From an uncultured Myxococcales bacterium (lineage in GTDB: Bacteria; Myxococcota_A; UBA9042; DTJE01): a stretch of DNA of 29,847 nt. The stretch is from NCBI GenBank assembly GCA_937975765.1, contig CALJUR010000127.1:1-29847 (forward strand), read 5' to 3'. Both the position numbers and the translations under genes were made by a program. This document shows positions 1 through 8,459 of this stretch, piece by piece. Positions within the stretch are counted from its first letter, which is position 1, and every line of letters starts with the position of its first letter. The notes below the pieces were generated by a model that made no database searches, was not told where the DNA came from, and saw nothing but the letters and a program-made list of their open reading frames with translations.

Positions 1-1438
1 ACGCCGCGCCGCAATGCAGAAGGACCTCCGCCACGCTGGCCAGCCGGGTCCACAGCCCGTTCGGGTCCAGGTAGTTGTCCCACCACCACGACATCGCCCC
101 CCCGGTCAACCCGGAAACGACCGCCAGGATCGTCGCGTTGACCAGGTGCGTCCCTTCGGTGTCCTGCAGGTTCAGTTGCCCCTGGTAGTCGATGCCGAAC
201 TCGCCCAGCAGGACCGGCTTGCCCAGGGCACGCAACTGCGGCGCGAACAGCGGCAGCATGTCCATGTAGATCGCCATGTAGTGGTGCAGCTGGACGATGT
301 CGTAGATCCCGGGGCCGCGAGCCGGGTCGTCGAATCCTGGAAGGGCCCCGGACGTCGTGACCAGGTGGTGCTCCGGGTCCATCGCCCTCAGCTTCGCGAC
401 GCGTTCCTGGGCCCAGGCGAGTTCCACCTCGGGGTTGAACCCCTGGATGAGATCGACCTCGTTCCACAGTTCCCAGGCCAGGATCGCGGGCGAGTGCGCG
501 TATCGCGCCACGATGTAGCGCAACCTCCTGTCGAACCCCGCCACGACGTCCGGGTTCGTGAAGAACTCCATGCTGGTCGCGCACGGTCCGCCGTTCGCCG
601 CGTTCCAGGGGTTGTCTGCCCACGAGGACCATTTGTCGCACTCGAACTGCGAGTGCTGCTGCAGGACCAGTTGCAGCGCGATTCCGCTCGATGCCGCCAG
701 GTCCAGGATGCGGTCGACGCGCCACGCCGCCTTCAGGTTGTAGGACCCCAGTCCCTGGTACGCCCCGTCGTCCCCCCCGGCCTTCCACTCCAGCGCCGTC
801 CCGTCGAAGTGCGTCATCCACAGGCGCGACCAGTTCAGGGTACGCGACGAACCCGCCATCCGTCCGAACCAGTCCGCGAAGTCCCACGTCCCCCGGGCGC
901 CGGACCAGCACACGTTCGCCCCGAACGGCACCCACGGCCTCCCTTCCCTCTCCAGCCCCGTCACGCCGTCCGTCCGCAGGCGCACGAACGGGTCCGGCGT
1001 CGTCCCCGACACGTACAACTCGTCCAGTTGCATCGTGCCCGTGCCGTCCGCGTCGGTCGCCCGCGCCGTGACCTGGTACCGGGTCCCCGGGTCGGTCCGG
1101 AACCGGACCCGGAAGTGCGGATCGCCCACCGGCACCAGGACTTCGCGCATCGACTCGTCCAGCGTCGACTCGTACCCCTGGAACCAGAACCCCGTCCGCG
1201 TCGCCGGTTCCCCGACCTCGGGGACCAGTTCGACCTCGACCTGCACGACGTCCGGGTCGAACGGGTCCGCGTAGGATCGATCCAGCCGGACCTCCCACTC
1301 GACCAGGCTCCCCGCCTCGACCGGCTCGAACCCCGTGCCCGCGCCGACCCGTTGCGCCGACACGATCGTCGCGGCCCGCCCCTCTCCCGCCGTCACGACG
1401 ACCGCCAGGACCCCCAGCCACCCCCAGGTCGCACGCAT
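1..1438 (-). CDS. Secreted clan GH-A (GH5-like) glycoside hydrolase, C-terminus cut by window edge
   Basis: Read on the minus strand from an ATG at 1438 preceded by a GGGAGG ribosome site, the frame stays open for 479 codons to the window edge, so the C-terminus is missing. Residues 1-22 look like a Sec signal peptide. Residues about 45-130 resemble the beta-sandwich found in front of some GH5-type enzymes (DUF5060 style: a PFD...F...GF pattern, then RFRTDPGTRY). From about 165 a TIM-barrel glycosidase follows. WELWNEVD carries the N326-E327 pair expected for the acid/base, and LLGEFGIDY carries E413, the expected nucleophile, as in clan GH-A. Substrate cannot be told; mannan or glucan is typical of the clan. 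It lies 67 bp downstream of the lipid kinase in the same direction, so it may be the last gene of that transcript. Family-level call is firm; GH5 versus another GH-A family is not. Confidence 0.8.
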   Translation of the reverse strand, partial: MRATWGWLGVLAVVVTAGEGRAATIVSAQRVGAGTGFEPVEAGSLVEWEVRLDRSYADPFDPDVVQVEVELVPEVGEPATRTGFWFQGYESTLDESMREVLVPVGDPHFRVRFRTDPGTRYQVTARATDADGTGTMQLDELYVSGTTPDPFVRLRTDGVTGLEREGRPWVPFGANVCWSGARGTWDFADWFGRMAGSSRTLNWSRLWMTHFDGTALEWKAGGDDGAYQGLGSYNLKAAWRVDRILDLAASSGIALQLVLQQHSQFECDKWSSWADNPWNAANGGPCATSMEFFTNPDVVAGFDRRLRYIVARYAHSPAILAWELWNEVDLIQGFNPEVELAWAQERVAKLRAMDPEHHLVTTSGALPGFDDPARGPGIYDIVQLHHYMAIYMDMLPLFAPQLRALGKPVLLGEFGIDYQGQLNLQDTEGTHLVNATILAVVSGLTGGAMSWWWDNYLDPNGLWTRLASVAEVLLHCGAA

Positions 1439-1505
1439 CCCGCCCTCCCGGAACCTTCCCTGTGCCGTCCGAATCCGGCCGATCCCGCCGGCAGGAACCC
1501 GCCGG

Positions 1506-2426
1506 CTACGGCCGCGGCTGCAGGACCATCACCCCGCCCGGCTGGATCTTCGCGCGCAGCGGGGCCCGCCCGACCTGCTCGCCGTCCAGGTCGATCAGCG
1601 CGTCCCCGACGGGCTCGACCCTCACCTCGGCTCCCCGCGTCACTCGGATCTTCGAGCGCCCCAGGTGCCGCCCCTCGTAGATCACCGAGGTCAACCCCAC
1701 GAACTCCAGTTTCGTCAGGTCCTCGAACACCACCACGTCGAACAGGCCGTCGTCGAACCTCGCATCGGGCGCCACCCGCATGCCCCCGCCGAAGAACTGC
1801 CCGTTCGCGACCGCGACCAGGTTCGTCGGCCCTTCGTGGAACGGCTGGCCGTCCACCGTCACCCGCATCGGCAGGTTGCGGTAGGCCAGCATCCCCCGAA
1901 GGGTCCCCACGTAGAACGACACCTTGCCCCCCAGCGCCTTCGAGGTGTTGTTCACGAACTTGTCCACCACGCCCGAGATCCCGACGCTGGCGATGTTCAG
2001 GAAGGGCCGCTGGATCTGCGCCCCGGCAGGCGACACGAATTCCAGCATTCCCCAGTCGATCCGGCGCGGCTCGGCATCGTTCAGGAACGCGACGAAGGCC
2101 TCCGGCTCGCCGGGGAAGCCCGCCACGCGACGGAAGTCCCCGCCGGTCCCGCTGGGCATCATCGCCAGCGCCGTCCGGTCCGTGCACCCGGAGGCCACCA
2201 GCCCCCCCAGCACCTCGTTCAGCGTCCCGTCGCCCCCGGCCGCGATCACGACGTCCGCGCCGTCCTCGGCGGCGCGCCGGGCCAGTTCCGTCGCGTGCAT
2301 CGGCGCCTCGGTGAAGGCGTACCGCATGCCGGGGAACGCGGCGCGTACCAGCGGCTCGGCCTGCAGGAACCTCTTCCTCGTCGCACCGTTGGCGCTGTGC
2401 GGGTTCACCACGAAGAACGGCTTCAT
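1506..2426 (-). CDS. Diacylglycerol kinase family (YegS/BmrU/DagK-type) lipid kinase
   Basis: A 306-residue protein with the normal length and landmarks of the DAGK catalytic family. It has the N-terminal VVNPHSANG segment, the nucleotide-binding GGDGTLNEV at residues 64-72, and PSGTGGDF at 91-98 in place of the usual PxGTxND. The family phosphorylates diacylglycerol, sphingosine or related lipids with ATP at the inner face of the cytoplasmic membrane; the actual lipid cannot be predicted. The ATG has a GGGGAGG ribosome site. It starts 15 bp after the stop of the tandem flavoprotein, so the two are very likely co-transcribed, which supports a shared role in glycerolipid or ether-lipid metabolism. 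Confidence 0.9.
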   Translation of the reverse strand: MKPFFVVNPHSANGATRKRFLQAEPLVRAAFPGMRYAFTEAPMHATELARRAAEDGADVVIAAGGDGTLNEVLGGLVASGCTDRTALAMMPSGTGGDFRRVAGFPGEPEAFVAFLNDAEPRRIDWGMLEFVSPAGAQIQRPFLNIASVGISGVVDKFVNNTSKALGGKVSFYVGTLRGMLAYRNLPMRVTVDGQPFHEGPTNLVAVANGQFFGGGMRVAPDARFDDGLFDVVVFEDLTKLEFVGLTSVIYEGRHLGRSKIRVTRGAEVRVEPVGDALIDLDGEQVGRAPLRAKIQPGGVMVLQPRP

Positions 2427-2441
2427 CGGAACCTCCCCGGT

Positions 2442-5198
2442 TCAATCCGCCCGCGTCCCGACGTTCAGCAGCCCGTCGGGATCCAGTTCCGTCTTCAGCA
2501 ACTCGGCCATCTGCAAGCGCACCGGCTCGGGCTCCTCGCCCCGCAGCCTCGCCTCGATCTCCGGCGGGAACCTGTGCCCTTCCTCCCGCAGCAGCAGCCG
2601 CAGCGTCGCCCCCTGCACGGTCACGTGCGTCACGTGCGCCTCCGGGCAGGAGGGCCCGTCCGCGCCCAGCACGCCGGCCGCCTCCACCAGTTCCTGCATC
2701 GTCAGGAAGCGCTCCAGGAAGGGGAACCTGCGCTGCGGGGGCTCCATCCGGTCCTCGGTGCGGATCGGCTCGGATTCCAGGCCCAGGGGCTGCATCACCT
2801 CGCGGATGATCGACAGGTCTGTCGACACCGCGGAACGCGTCCCTCCCATCTGCATCACCACGCGCACCCTTCGCCGGTGCGCGGCGGACGACGGGGCCCG
2901 CAGCACCATCAGCATCCACTCCGGCTGCGCCTCGCGGACCAGCACCGTCCTCATCGCGGTCAGCGCCTGCACGGGGTCGTCGATGCCGAAGGCCACCGCC
3001 TCGCGCACCGCCGGCATCGGGAACACCCGGAAGCAGGCCGCGGTGACCAGCCCGTATCGTCCTTGCGCGCCGATGAAGCAGTGCGCCAGGTCGGGTCCCG
3101 CCGACCTCCGGGGCGCCGGACGCGCCGTGAACTGCGTCCCGTCGGCCAGCACCGCGGACAGGCCCAGGCAGTTCTCGCGCACCGTCCCGTACTTCGGGCT
3201 GCCCGCCGCCGGCGACGCGGCCGCCAGGTACCCCCCCACGGTCATCGGCAGCATGCGCCTCGGCACGAAACCCAGCGTGTAGCCTCGTTCGCGCAGGTAG
3301 TTCTCCACCTGCAGCACGGTCAGGCCGGCTTGCACCGTCACCGTGCCCGACACGGGATCCATGTCGACGACCTGGTCCAGCCGGTCCAGCGCCAGCCGCA
3401 CCGTTCCCGTCGCCTTCGACTTCCGCCCTCCACCGGGAACCACCGCCGGTTCGCCTCCCTGGCAGGCCAGTCTCCAGTGGTTCTGCCGGGCGATCGAGAG
3501 GATCTCCACCAGTTCCTCGGGAACGTCCGGCACGAACTCGGCCGGCGGGCCGCCGGATGCATCGATCCGGGTCCATGCCTGGGAATCCGCGGGCGGCGGG
3601 GGCATCGCGTCGGTCCTCACCACCGGCACGGTGCCGGGATAGACCTTCTGGGGGTTCATGATGCACGCCGGGTCCAGCGCTCTTTTCACCGCCCAGTACA
3701 GCCGGCTGCCCCCCCGGAACTCCTCGGGCGTATACGCGCGCTTCATCAGCCCGATGCCGTGGTGGTGGCTCAGCGACGCCCCCGCCGACATCGCCCGGGA
3801 CAGCCCCGTCGGGATGCACCAGTCGTACAGGTCCAGCAACCGCCTGGGGTTGGACTGCTCGCCGACCGCGGCGAAGTAGCACGCGCACCCTTCGCGGTAG
3901 GGATGCGCGAAGGACGCCATCACCACCACTCGAGACGACAGCGCGTCCCGTACCGAACGGTAGATTCCGGCCACGTCCCGCCACATCCCGGACATCTCGA
4001 CGGTGTCCGTGAAGGCCCCCCGCCCGAATACCTGCGCCAGGCGGAACGACGTGGAGTAGCGGGCGTGCCGGGTCCAGTGTTCGGCCGGCCCCGGCCCCAG
4101 GCTCCGACCCGTGGCCCGCAAGGCGATGTCGGTCGCCTCGGCCAGGTCGAACCGGGTCCGCCGCTCGTCCCCGTCGAAGCCCAGCAGCATCAGGCTGGAC
4201 AGCGGCATCCGGTCCAGCACCGGCATCGAGGCAGCCGGGTGCGCCAGCGCGCGCCTCAGCAGCCCCGCCGTCAGTTTCCTGGACACCTGCGGCAGCTCGC
4301 CGCGCACCACCCGGCGCAGCGCCATCTCCATCATCCCGGCCCCGTCCTCCATCGGGTCCCGGCGCCCGGATTCCGCCTCGGTGTACTCGTGCACCAGGGT
4401 CTCGATCGGGTCGTACAGGTGCAGGATCGACGGCCTCAGCCCCGCCTGCATGATGTTGCGCATCGCCTCCAGGCCCATCTCCAGGTCCATGAACCGGAAT
4501 GCGGCCAGCCGGCGAACCTGCGGCCTGGGGAACACCTTCATCTTCACGCGCACGACGACGCCCAGCGTCCCCTCGGACCCCAGGAACCACTGGATCAGCC
4601 CCGGGGTGCCGCGCGGCTGGCGCGTGCCCTCCAGCGCCAGCGAGGTGCCGTCGGACAGCACGACGTCCAGCCCGATCACCAGGTCCTCGATCTTTCCGTA
4701 CCGCGAGGACCGCCGGCCCGCCGATCGCGTGGCGACCCATCCGCCGACCGTCGACTGCTTCATCGACGAGGGTTCGTGCCCCAGCGTGTAGCCGCGCGCG
4801 TTCAGCGCCTCCTCCAGCGCCGCGCCCGACATCCCCGCCTCGACCGTCGCGGTCATCGCCAGGTCGTCCACCTCCAGCAGGCGGCACATCCGCGTCATGT
4901 CCAGCACGACGCCGCCCTCGACCGGCACCGCTCCCCCGCAGACCCCCGTCCCGGCACCGCGTGGCACCACCGGCACGCCGGCATTCCCGCAGGCCCGCAG
5001 CACCGCCGAAACCACCCCCTCGCCGGACGGCCAGACGACCGCCTCGGGCCTCCAGTCGGGGGCCGAACGCGACAGTCTCAGCACGCCCAGGCGAGGCCAC
5101 CGGTCCGTCGAGGCGCTGTCCAGGTCGGCGGGCCGCACCGACACGCCGTCCTCTCCGGCCGCGGACCGGAGGACCGCCAGGGTTTTTTCGTCGATCAT
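2442..5198 (-). CDS. Tandem FAD-dependent oxidoreductase; N-terminal half alkylglycerone-phosphate (alkyl-DHAP) synthase-like
   Basis: About 918 residues, far longer than a single FAD/PCMH flavoprotein. The first half (about 1-525) follows the alkyl-DHAP synthase plan: FAD-binding PRGAGTGVCGG (79-89), GYTLGHEPSS with STVGGW and YGKIEDLV (136-174), FLGSEGTLG (205-213), CACYFAAV with Tyr441, SLSHHHGIG with the triple His at 478-480, and LDPACIMNPQKVYPG at the end. In AGPS the HHH and the Tyr are catalytic residues for exchanging the acyl of acyl-DHAP for a fatty alcohol. The second half (about 555-918) is another FAD-binding unit (GYTLGFVPRRMLPMTVGGY, IGAQGRYGLV) with a short GlcD-like tail (LDPDGLLNVG) and no HHH. 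The ATG at 5198 is preferred; an in-frame ATG at 5228 would sit inside a plausible -10 (5224-5229). The lipid kinase follows directly. In myxobacteria such enzymes make ether lipids; that activity here is inference. Confidence 0.85.
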   Translation of the reverse strand: MIDEKTLAVLRSAAGEDGVSVRPADLDSASTDRWPRLGVLRLSRSAPDWRPEAVVWPSGEGVVSAVLRACGNAGVPVVPRGAGTGVCGGAVPVEGGVVLDMTRMCRLLEVDDLAMTATVEAGMSGAALEEALNARGYTLGHEPSSMKQSTVGGWVATRSAGRRSSRYGKIEDLVIGLDVVLSDGTSLALEGTRQPRGTPGLIQWFLGSEGTLGVVVRVKMKVFPRPQVRRLAAFRFMDLEMGLEAMRNIMQAGLRPSILHLYDPIETLVHEYTEAESGRRDPMEDGAGMMEMALRRVVRGELPQVSRKLTAGLLRRALAHPAASMPVLDRMPLSSLMLLGFDGDERRTRFDLAEATDIALRATGRSLGPGPAEHWTRHARYSTSFRLAQVFGRGAFTDTVEMSGMWRDVAGIYRSVRDALSSRVVVMASFAHPYREGCACYFAAVGEQSNPRRLLDLYDWCIPTGLSRAMSAGASLSHHHGIGLMKRAYTPEEFRGGSRLYWAVKRALDPACIMNPQKVYPGTVPVVRTDAMPPPPADSQAWTRIDASGGPPAEFVPDVPEELVEILSIARQNHWRLACQGGEPAVVPGGGRKSKATGTVRLALDRLDQVVDMDPVSGTVTVQAGLTVLQVENYLRERGYTLGFVPRRMLPMTVGGYLAAASPAAGSPKYGTVRENCLGLSAVLADGTQFTARPAPRRSAGPDLAHCFIGAQGRYGLVTAACFRVFPMPAVREAVAFGIDDPVQALTAMRTVLVREAQPEWMLMVLRAPSSAAHRRRVRVVMQMGGTRSAVSTDLSIIREVMQPLGLESEPIRTEDRMEPPQRRFPFLERFLTMQELVEAAGVLGADGPSCPEAHVTHVTVQGATLRLLLREEGHRFPPEIEARLRGEEPEPVRLQMAELLKTELDPDGLLNVGTRAD

Positions 5199-5223
5199 CG
5201 GGCCACCACGGGTTCGACGGCCA

Positions 5224-5252
5224 AGCATACCCCGGCCCGCAATCCATGCCCA
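5224..5252 (-). promoter_or_regulatory. Candidate sigma-70-type promoter for the flavoprotein/lipid kinase transcript
   Basis: On the minus strand TGGGCA (5252-5247) and TATGCT (5229-5224) are separated by exactly 17 bp. Each matches four of six consensus bases. Transcription would begin near 5217, leaving a short leader before the ATG at 5198 and arguing against the earlier ATG at 5228. Confidence 0.35.
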
Positions 5253-5320
5253 GGATCCGCGTTGCGGCGGGCACTTCCAGGGTCACGTACCCCGATCTGT
5301 CGGACCGTGATCATCGGATC

Positions 5321-5349
5321 TTGACGCATTGCATCAAAATCGCCAGACT
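5321..5349 (+). promoter_or_regulatory. Candidate promoter for the acyltransferase-hydrolase fusion
   Basis: TTGACG (5321-5326) is a five-of-six -35, with CAGACT at 5344-5349 after a 17-bp spacer as a weak -10. It would give a leader of about 50 nt that contains the 5363-5380 hairpin. Confidence 0.3.
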
Positions 5350-5362
5350 TCGGCGAACACTG

Positions 5363-5380
5363 GGGAAGGACGGCCTTCCC
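5363..5380 (+). other. Leader hairpin upstream of the acyltransferase-hydrolase fusion
   Basis: GGGAAGG (5363-5369) pairs perfectly with CCTTCCC (5374-5380) around an ACGG tetraloop. A pyrimidine run (TTCTCTCTCT) and then the GGAGGAG ribosome site follow immediately. It could be an attenuator, a mRNA stabiliser, or chance in a GC-rich leader. Confidence 0.4.
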
Positions 5381-5404
5381 TTCTCTCTCTGGAGGAGCTG
5401 CGGA

Positions 5405-7000
5405 ATGGAAGCCTACGAGGTCATGAATCGCGCGCTGATGCCCGTGGACCAGGTGTTGGGCCTGGGTGTGGACGCCCTCAAGAAGGCCGGCCTGTACGAG
5501 CCCCTCAAGGGCAAGGTGAACGACACCTTCAAGACGATGCTGAAGAAGTCGTTCGACAAGCAGTACAGCCTGGAAGTCATCGGCGAGGAGAACATCCCCG
5601 AGACCGGCGGCTGCATCATCGCGTCGAACCACCGCTCGTGGCTGGACGCCCAGGTCCTGGGCGTCGCGACGAAGCGTCGCTTGTTCTTCGTGGCCAAGGC
5701 GGACTTCAAGGAATGGCCGATGCTCCGCCGCATGATCGACCTGTTCGACGGCATCTACGTCAAGCGCGGCGGCGATGCCGAGGCCCTGGCGCAGATCATC
5801 CAGGCGGTCAACGACGGCAAGGCCGTGGTCATCTTCCCCGAGGGGACCATCCCCGGCGAGGAGGACATTCCGCGCTGGGACGTCGAGAAGGACACCGGGC
5901 TTCTGCGCGGCCACTCCGGCGTCATCCGCATCGCGATGGCCACCGGGGCTCCGGTCATCCCGTGCGGCCTGTCGGGCACCAGCCTGGCGTTCCCGCCGGA
6001 AGCCTACCCGCGCTTCGAGATCTTCCCGCCGCTGCCGAAGTCGGCCCCCGTCACGATCCGCTTCGGCAAGCCGCTCAGCTTCCGGAAGCCGGCGAAGGAG
6101 GTCACGCGCGAGGACCTGGCGAAGTCCACGAAGAAGGTCATGCTGGCCATCTCCGAACTGGTCGACTTCACCCGCGACTACGTCCCGACCGTGGTGCCGA
6201 TCCGCGACAAGACGGAACCGACGTCGCTGCCTCGCTATGCCTACACGCGCTCGGCGAAGGGCCTGAAGGCCGGCCAGAAGGCGCCGATGGGCGTGCTGGT
6301 GCTGCACGGCTTCACCTCCGACGTCCACTGCGTCGACCCGCTGGTCCCGCACCTGGACGCCGAGGACCTGCCGTACCGCCTGCCGATCCTGCGCGGCCAC
6401 GGCACGAAGTACCAGGACATGGAAGGCGTCGGGAACCGCGACTGGTACGAGGACGGCGAGAACGCGCTGCTGGACCTGTACCGCGAGTGCGAGAAGGTCC
6501 TGGTGGTCGGCCTGTCGATGGGCGGCCTGGTCGCGCTGGAACTGGCGGCCCGGCACCGCGACAAGGTGTGCGGCGTGGTGTCGGTGGCGGCGGCCCTGAA
6601 GTTCCAGGACCCGCTGGCCTTCCTGACCCCCGTCCTGGCGAAGTTCGTGAAGTTCTGGCCGTCCCCGGACGCCTACCACGACGACGCGTGCCGCAAGCGC
6701 GAGAACCGCAACTACCCGAAGTTCGCCACGTCGTCCTTCGCGTCGCTGTGGGAATACTCGCAGAAGATGCCGCACCTGCTGTCCTTCGTGAAGGCCCCGA
6801 TCGTCATCCTCGAGACGAAGAAGGACAACGTCGTGGCGCCGGTCGCCGCCTCCATCATCCACGCCAAGGTCTCCTCGAAGGACAAGAACCTGGTGTGGTT
6901 CGAGAAGAGCGGCCACGAGATGTTCCTGGATATGGAGGCCGACGGCGTCATCCAGGCGACCATGACCTTCATCCGCCGCATCCGGGCCCAGCAGGGCTAG
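5405..7000 (+). CDS. PlsC-type acyltransferase fused to an alpha/beta-hydrolase (Est30/monoacylglycerol lipase type)
   Basis: The ATG at 5405 follows a strong GGAGGAG site and gives 531 residues. Residues about 50-260 are a 1-acylglycerol-3-phosphate acyltransferase domain with block I NHRSWLD (75-81, the NHx4D catalytic motif) and block III FPEGT (144-148). Residues about 292-528 are an alpha/beta-hydrolase with oxyanion segment HGFTSD (301-306), nucleophile elbow GLSMGG (Ser371), Asp474 in KKDNVV and His504 in KSGHEM. This is the order and spacing of carboxylesterase Est30 and bacterial monoacylglycerol lipases. One polypeptide thus carries an acyl-adding and an acyl-removing site, which suggests acyl remodelling of a (lyso)glycerolipid at the membrane. 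It diverges from the alkyl-DHAP-synthase-like gene, and its stop lies 1 bp from the stop of the convergent membrane protein. Domain calls are strong; the physiological substrate is unknown. Confidence 0.92.
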   Translation: MEAYEVMNRALMPVDQVLGLGVDALKKAGLYEPLKGKVNDTFKTMLKKSFDKQYSLEVIGEENIPETGGCIIASNHRSWLDAQVLGVATKRRLFFVAKADFKEWPMLRRMIDLFDGIYVKRGGDAEALAQIIQAVNDGKAVVIFPEGTIPGEEDIPRWDVEKDTGLLRGHSGVIRIAMATGAPVIPCGLSGTSLAFPPEAYPRFEIFPPLPKSAPVTIRFGKPLSFRKPAKEVTREDLAKSTKKVMLAISELVDFTRDYVPTVVPIRDKTEPTSLPRYAYTRSAKGLKAGQKAPMGVLVLHGFTSDVHCVDPLVPHLDAEDLPYRLPILRGHGTKYQDMEGVGNRDWYEDGENALLDLYRECEKVLVVGLSMGGLVALELAARHRDKVCGVVSVAAALKFQDPLAFLTPVLAKFVKFWPSPDAYHDDACRKRENRNYPKFATSSFASLWEYSQKMPHLLSFVKAPIVILETKKDNVVAPVAASIIHAKVSSKDKNLVWFEKSGHEMFLDMEADGVIQATMTFIRRIRAQQG

Positions 7001-7001
7001 T

Positions 7002-8459
7002 TCACGGGGCGGTCGCGCGGCCGTCGCGGGGCTTCCCGTGGCGGTCGCGTACCCGCCGCGCCCACCCGATCGCCTCGCGGCCCGTCCAGCACGACAGCAG
7101 CAGCATCGGCACGAAGGTCTCGTACCGGAAACGGTTGTTCTCGCCCGTTTCGGCCAGCAGCGCCAGGGCCGTTGCCCAGGCGACGGTCGCCAGCATCGCC
7201 CCCAGGAACAGGCGCTCCCGCGGGGGGGCCCGGCCGGACAGCAGCCCGAACGTGGCGAACGCGAAGACCGCCGCCAGGATCGCCCAGGTCACCGGGTGGC
7301 ACTCCAGCGCCTCGGCCTTCATCGCGACCATGTAGACCTTGTTCCGGTTCCCGGCCGCCCACTGCGAGTCCGCGACGGGCCGCAGGAACGTCTCCAGGTT
7401 GGCGGCCACCGTGCGGGCGTAGGCTTCCGGGTGCAGGCGGATCAGCGTCCAGGCGTCCCTTGCCATGAGGGGCGCGACCTCCAGGTAGGACCAGTGGTTC
7501 CGGTTGCCCGGATTCCTCAGCGTCGCCGAGGTCAACGTCTCCTTCCGCAGCCGGTCCAGGGCGGGCACGCCGGTTTCGCGATCCGGAAGGCCCAGGCGCT
7601 GCACGAACACCTCGGGGGCAGAGAACTCGTACACCCCGGACGCGGACGACAGCGTGCCCTGCCGCACCAGGTCCTGCACCTCCGCTTCCGGCACGCCCTC
7701 CTGCGCGACCCGGTGCAGGCTGAACGCCCCCCAGGACGACAGCCCGAAGAACCCGAACATCGCGGCGTTCTTCGCGCACCACAACAGCACGATCGCCGCC
7801 GGGACCGCGGCCCATCCCAGCGCGCGCAGCCGGGTCCCGCGCGGCGCCAACCCCGACGCGATCGCCGCGATCCCCAGCAGCCACGCGGGGTGATAGACGC
7901 TGCGGGTCATCGACAGCGCGGCCAGCCCCGCGAACCCCCCGGCCATCCACGGCCCCGGACGCCCTTCCGACCTGAGGAAGGCGCAGGCCGACACCGCCAG
8001 CAGCACCCCCACCAGGTGCGGGTACATGAAGTAGTTCTCGAACGTCAGGAACTGCGGCGACGACGCGAAGGCAGCCGCGATCCCCAGCGCGAGGTTCCGG
8101 GAAAGGCCCATCCGCCGCAGCGACGCGCACACCGCCATCATCGTCGCGAACCCGGTCGCCAGGAACAGCCCTTCCAGCACCTCCGGGAACGACCCCGGCG
8201 CCGCCTTCAGGACCAGCCCCGTCAGCAGGTTCCACAGCGGCGGCTGGGCGTGAAGGTGCCACAGGCTCTCGGCCAGCCGGTCCCGCAGCAGCATCGGGTC
8301 CAGCAACTGGAAGAAGTAGAAGATCGAGTCGTACCAGAACGCGACGCCCTGCGCGCGGTACCACAGGCGGACCAGCGCGAAGATCGCCATCGCCCTCAGC
8401 CACAGGTCGGCCTCGGGGTGACGCGCCGTCCATTCGCGCATCCGTTGCACCGCGATCAC
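7002..8459 (-). CDS. GT-C/ArnT-like multi-spanning membrane protein, probable lipid-linked-sugar glycosyltransferase
   Basis: About 485 residues with many hydrophobic helices. An early YD (43-44) is followed by LHAQPPLWNLLTGL (69-82), which resembles the HPPLY region after the first loop of PMT/ArnT-like (GT39/GT83, GT-C fold) glycosyltransferases. This family transfers sugars from polyprenyl-phosphate donors on the outer face of the membrane; acceptor and sugar cannot be inferred. I chose the GTG at 8459 because it overlaps the TGA of the DUF192 gene as GTGA, typical of translational coupling. An ATG six codons on (8441) is the alternative. It is the last gene of the kinase-DUF192-membrane protein operon. 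Its stop lies next to the convergent acyltransferase-hydrolase stop. Confidence 0.65.
   Translation of the reverse strand: MIAVQRMREWTARHPEADLWLRAMAIFALVRLWYRAQGVAFWYDSIFYFFQLLDPMLLRDRLAESLWHLHAQPPLWNLLTGLVLKAAPGSFPEVLEGLFLATGFATMMAVCASLRRMGLSRNLALGIAAAFASSPQFLTFENYFMYPHLVGVLLAVSACAFLRSEGRPGPWMAGGFAGLAALSMTRSVYHPAWLLGIAAIASGLAPRGTRLRALGWAAVPAAIVLLWCAKNAAMFGFFGLSSWGAFSLHRVAQEGVPEAEVQDLVRQGTLSSASGVYEFSAPEVFVQRLGLPDRETGVPALDRLRKETLTSATLRNPGNRNHWSYLEVAPLMARDAWTLIRLHPEAYARTVAANLETFLRPVADSQWAAGNRNKVYMVAMKAEALECHPVTWAILAAVFAFATFGLLSGRAPPRERLFLGAMLATVAWATALALLAETGENNRFRYETFVPMLLLSCWTGREAIGWARRVRDRHGKPRDGRATAP

Noticed and set aside
1335..5324. Very long open frames opposite or beside the flavoprotein and lipid kinase
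   Set aside because: They arise from GC-rich codon bias; the translations are Arg/Pro/Gly/His-rich with no motif, while the chosen frames have complete domain signatures.
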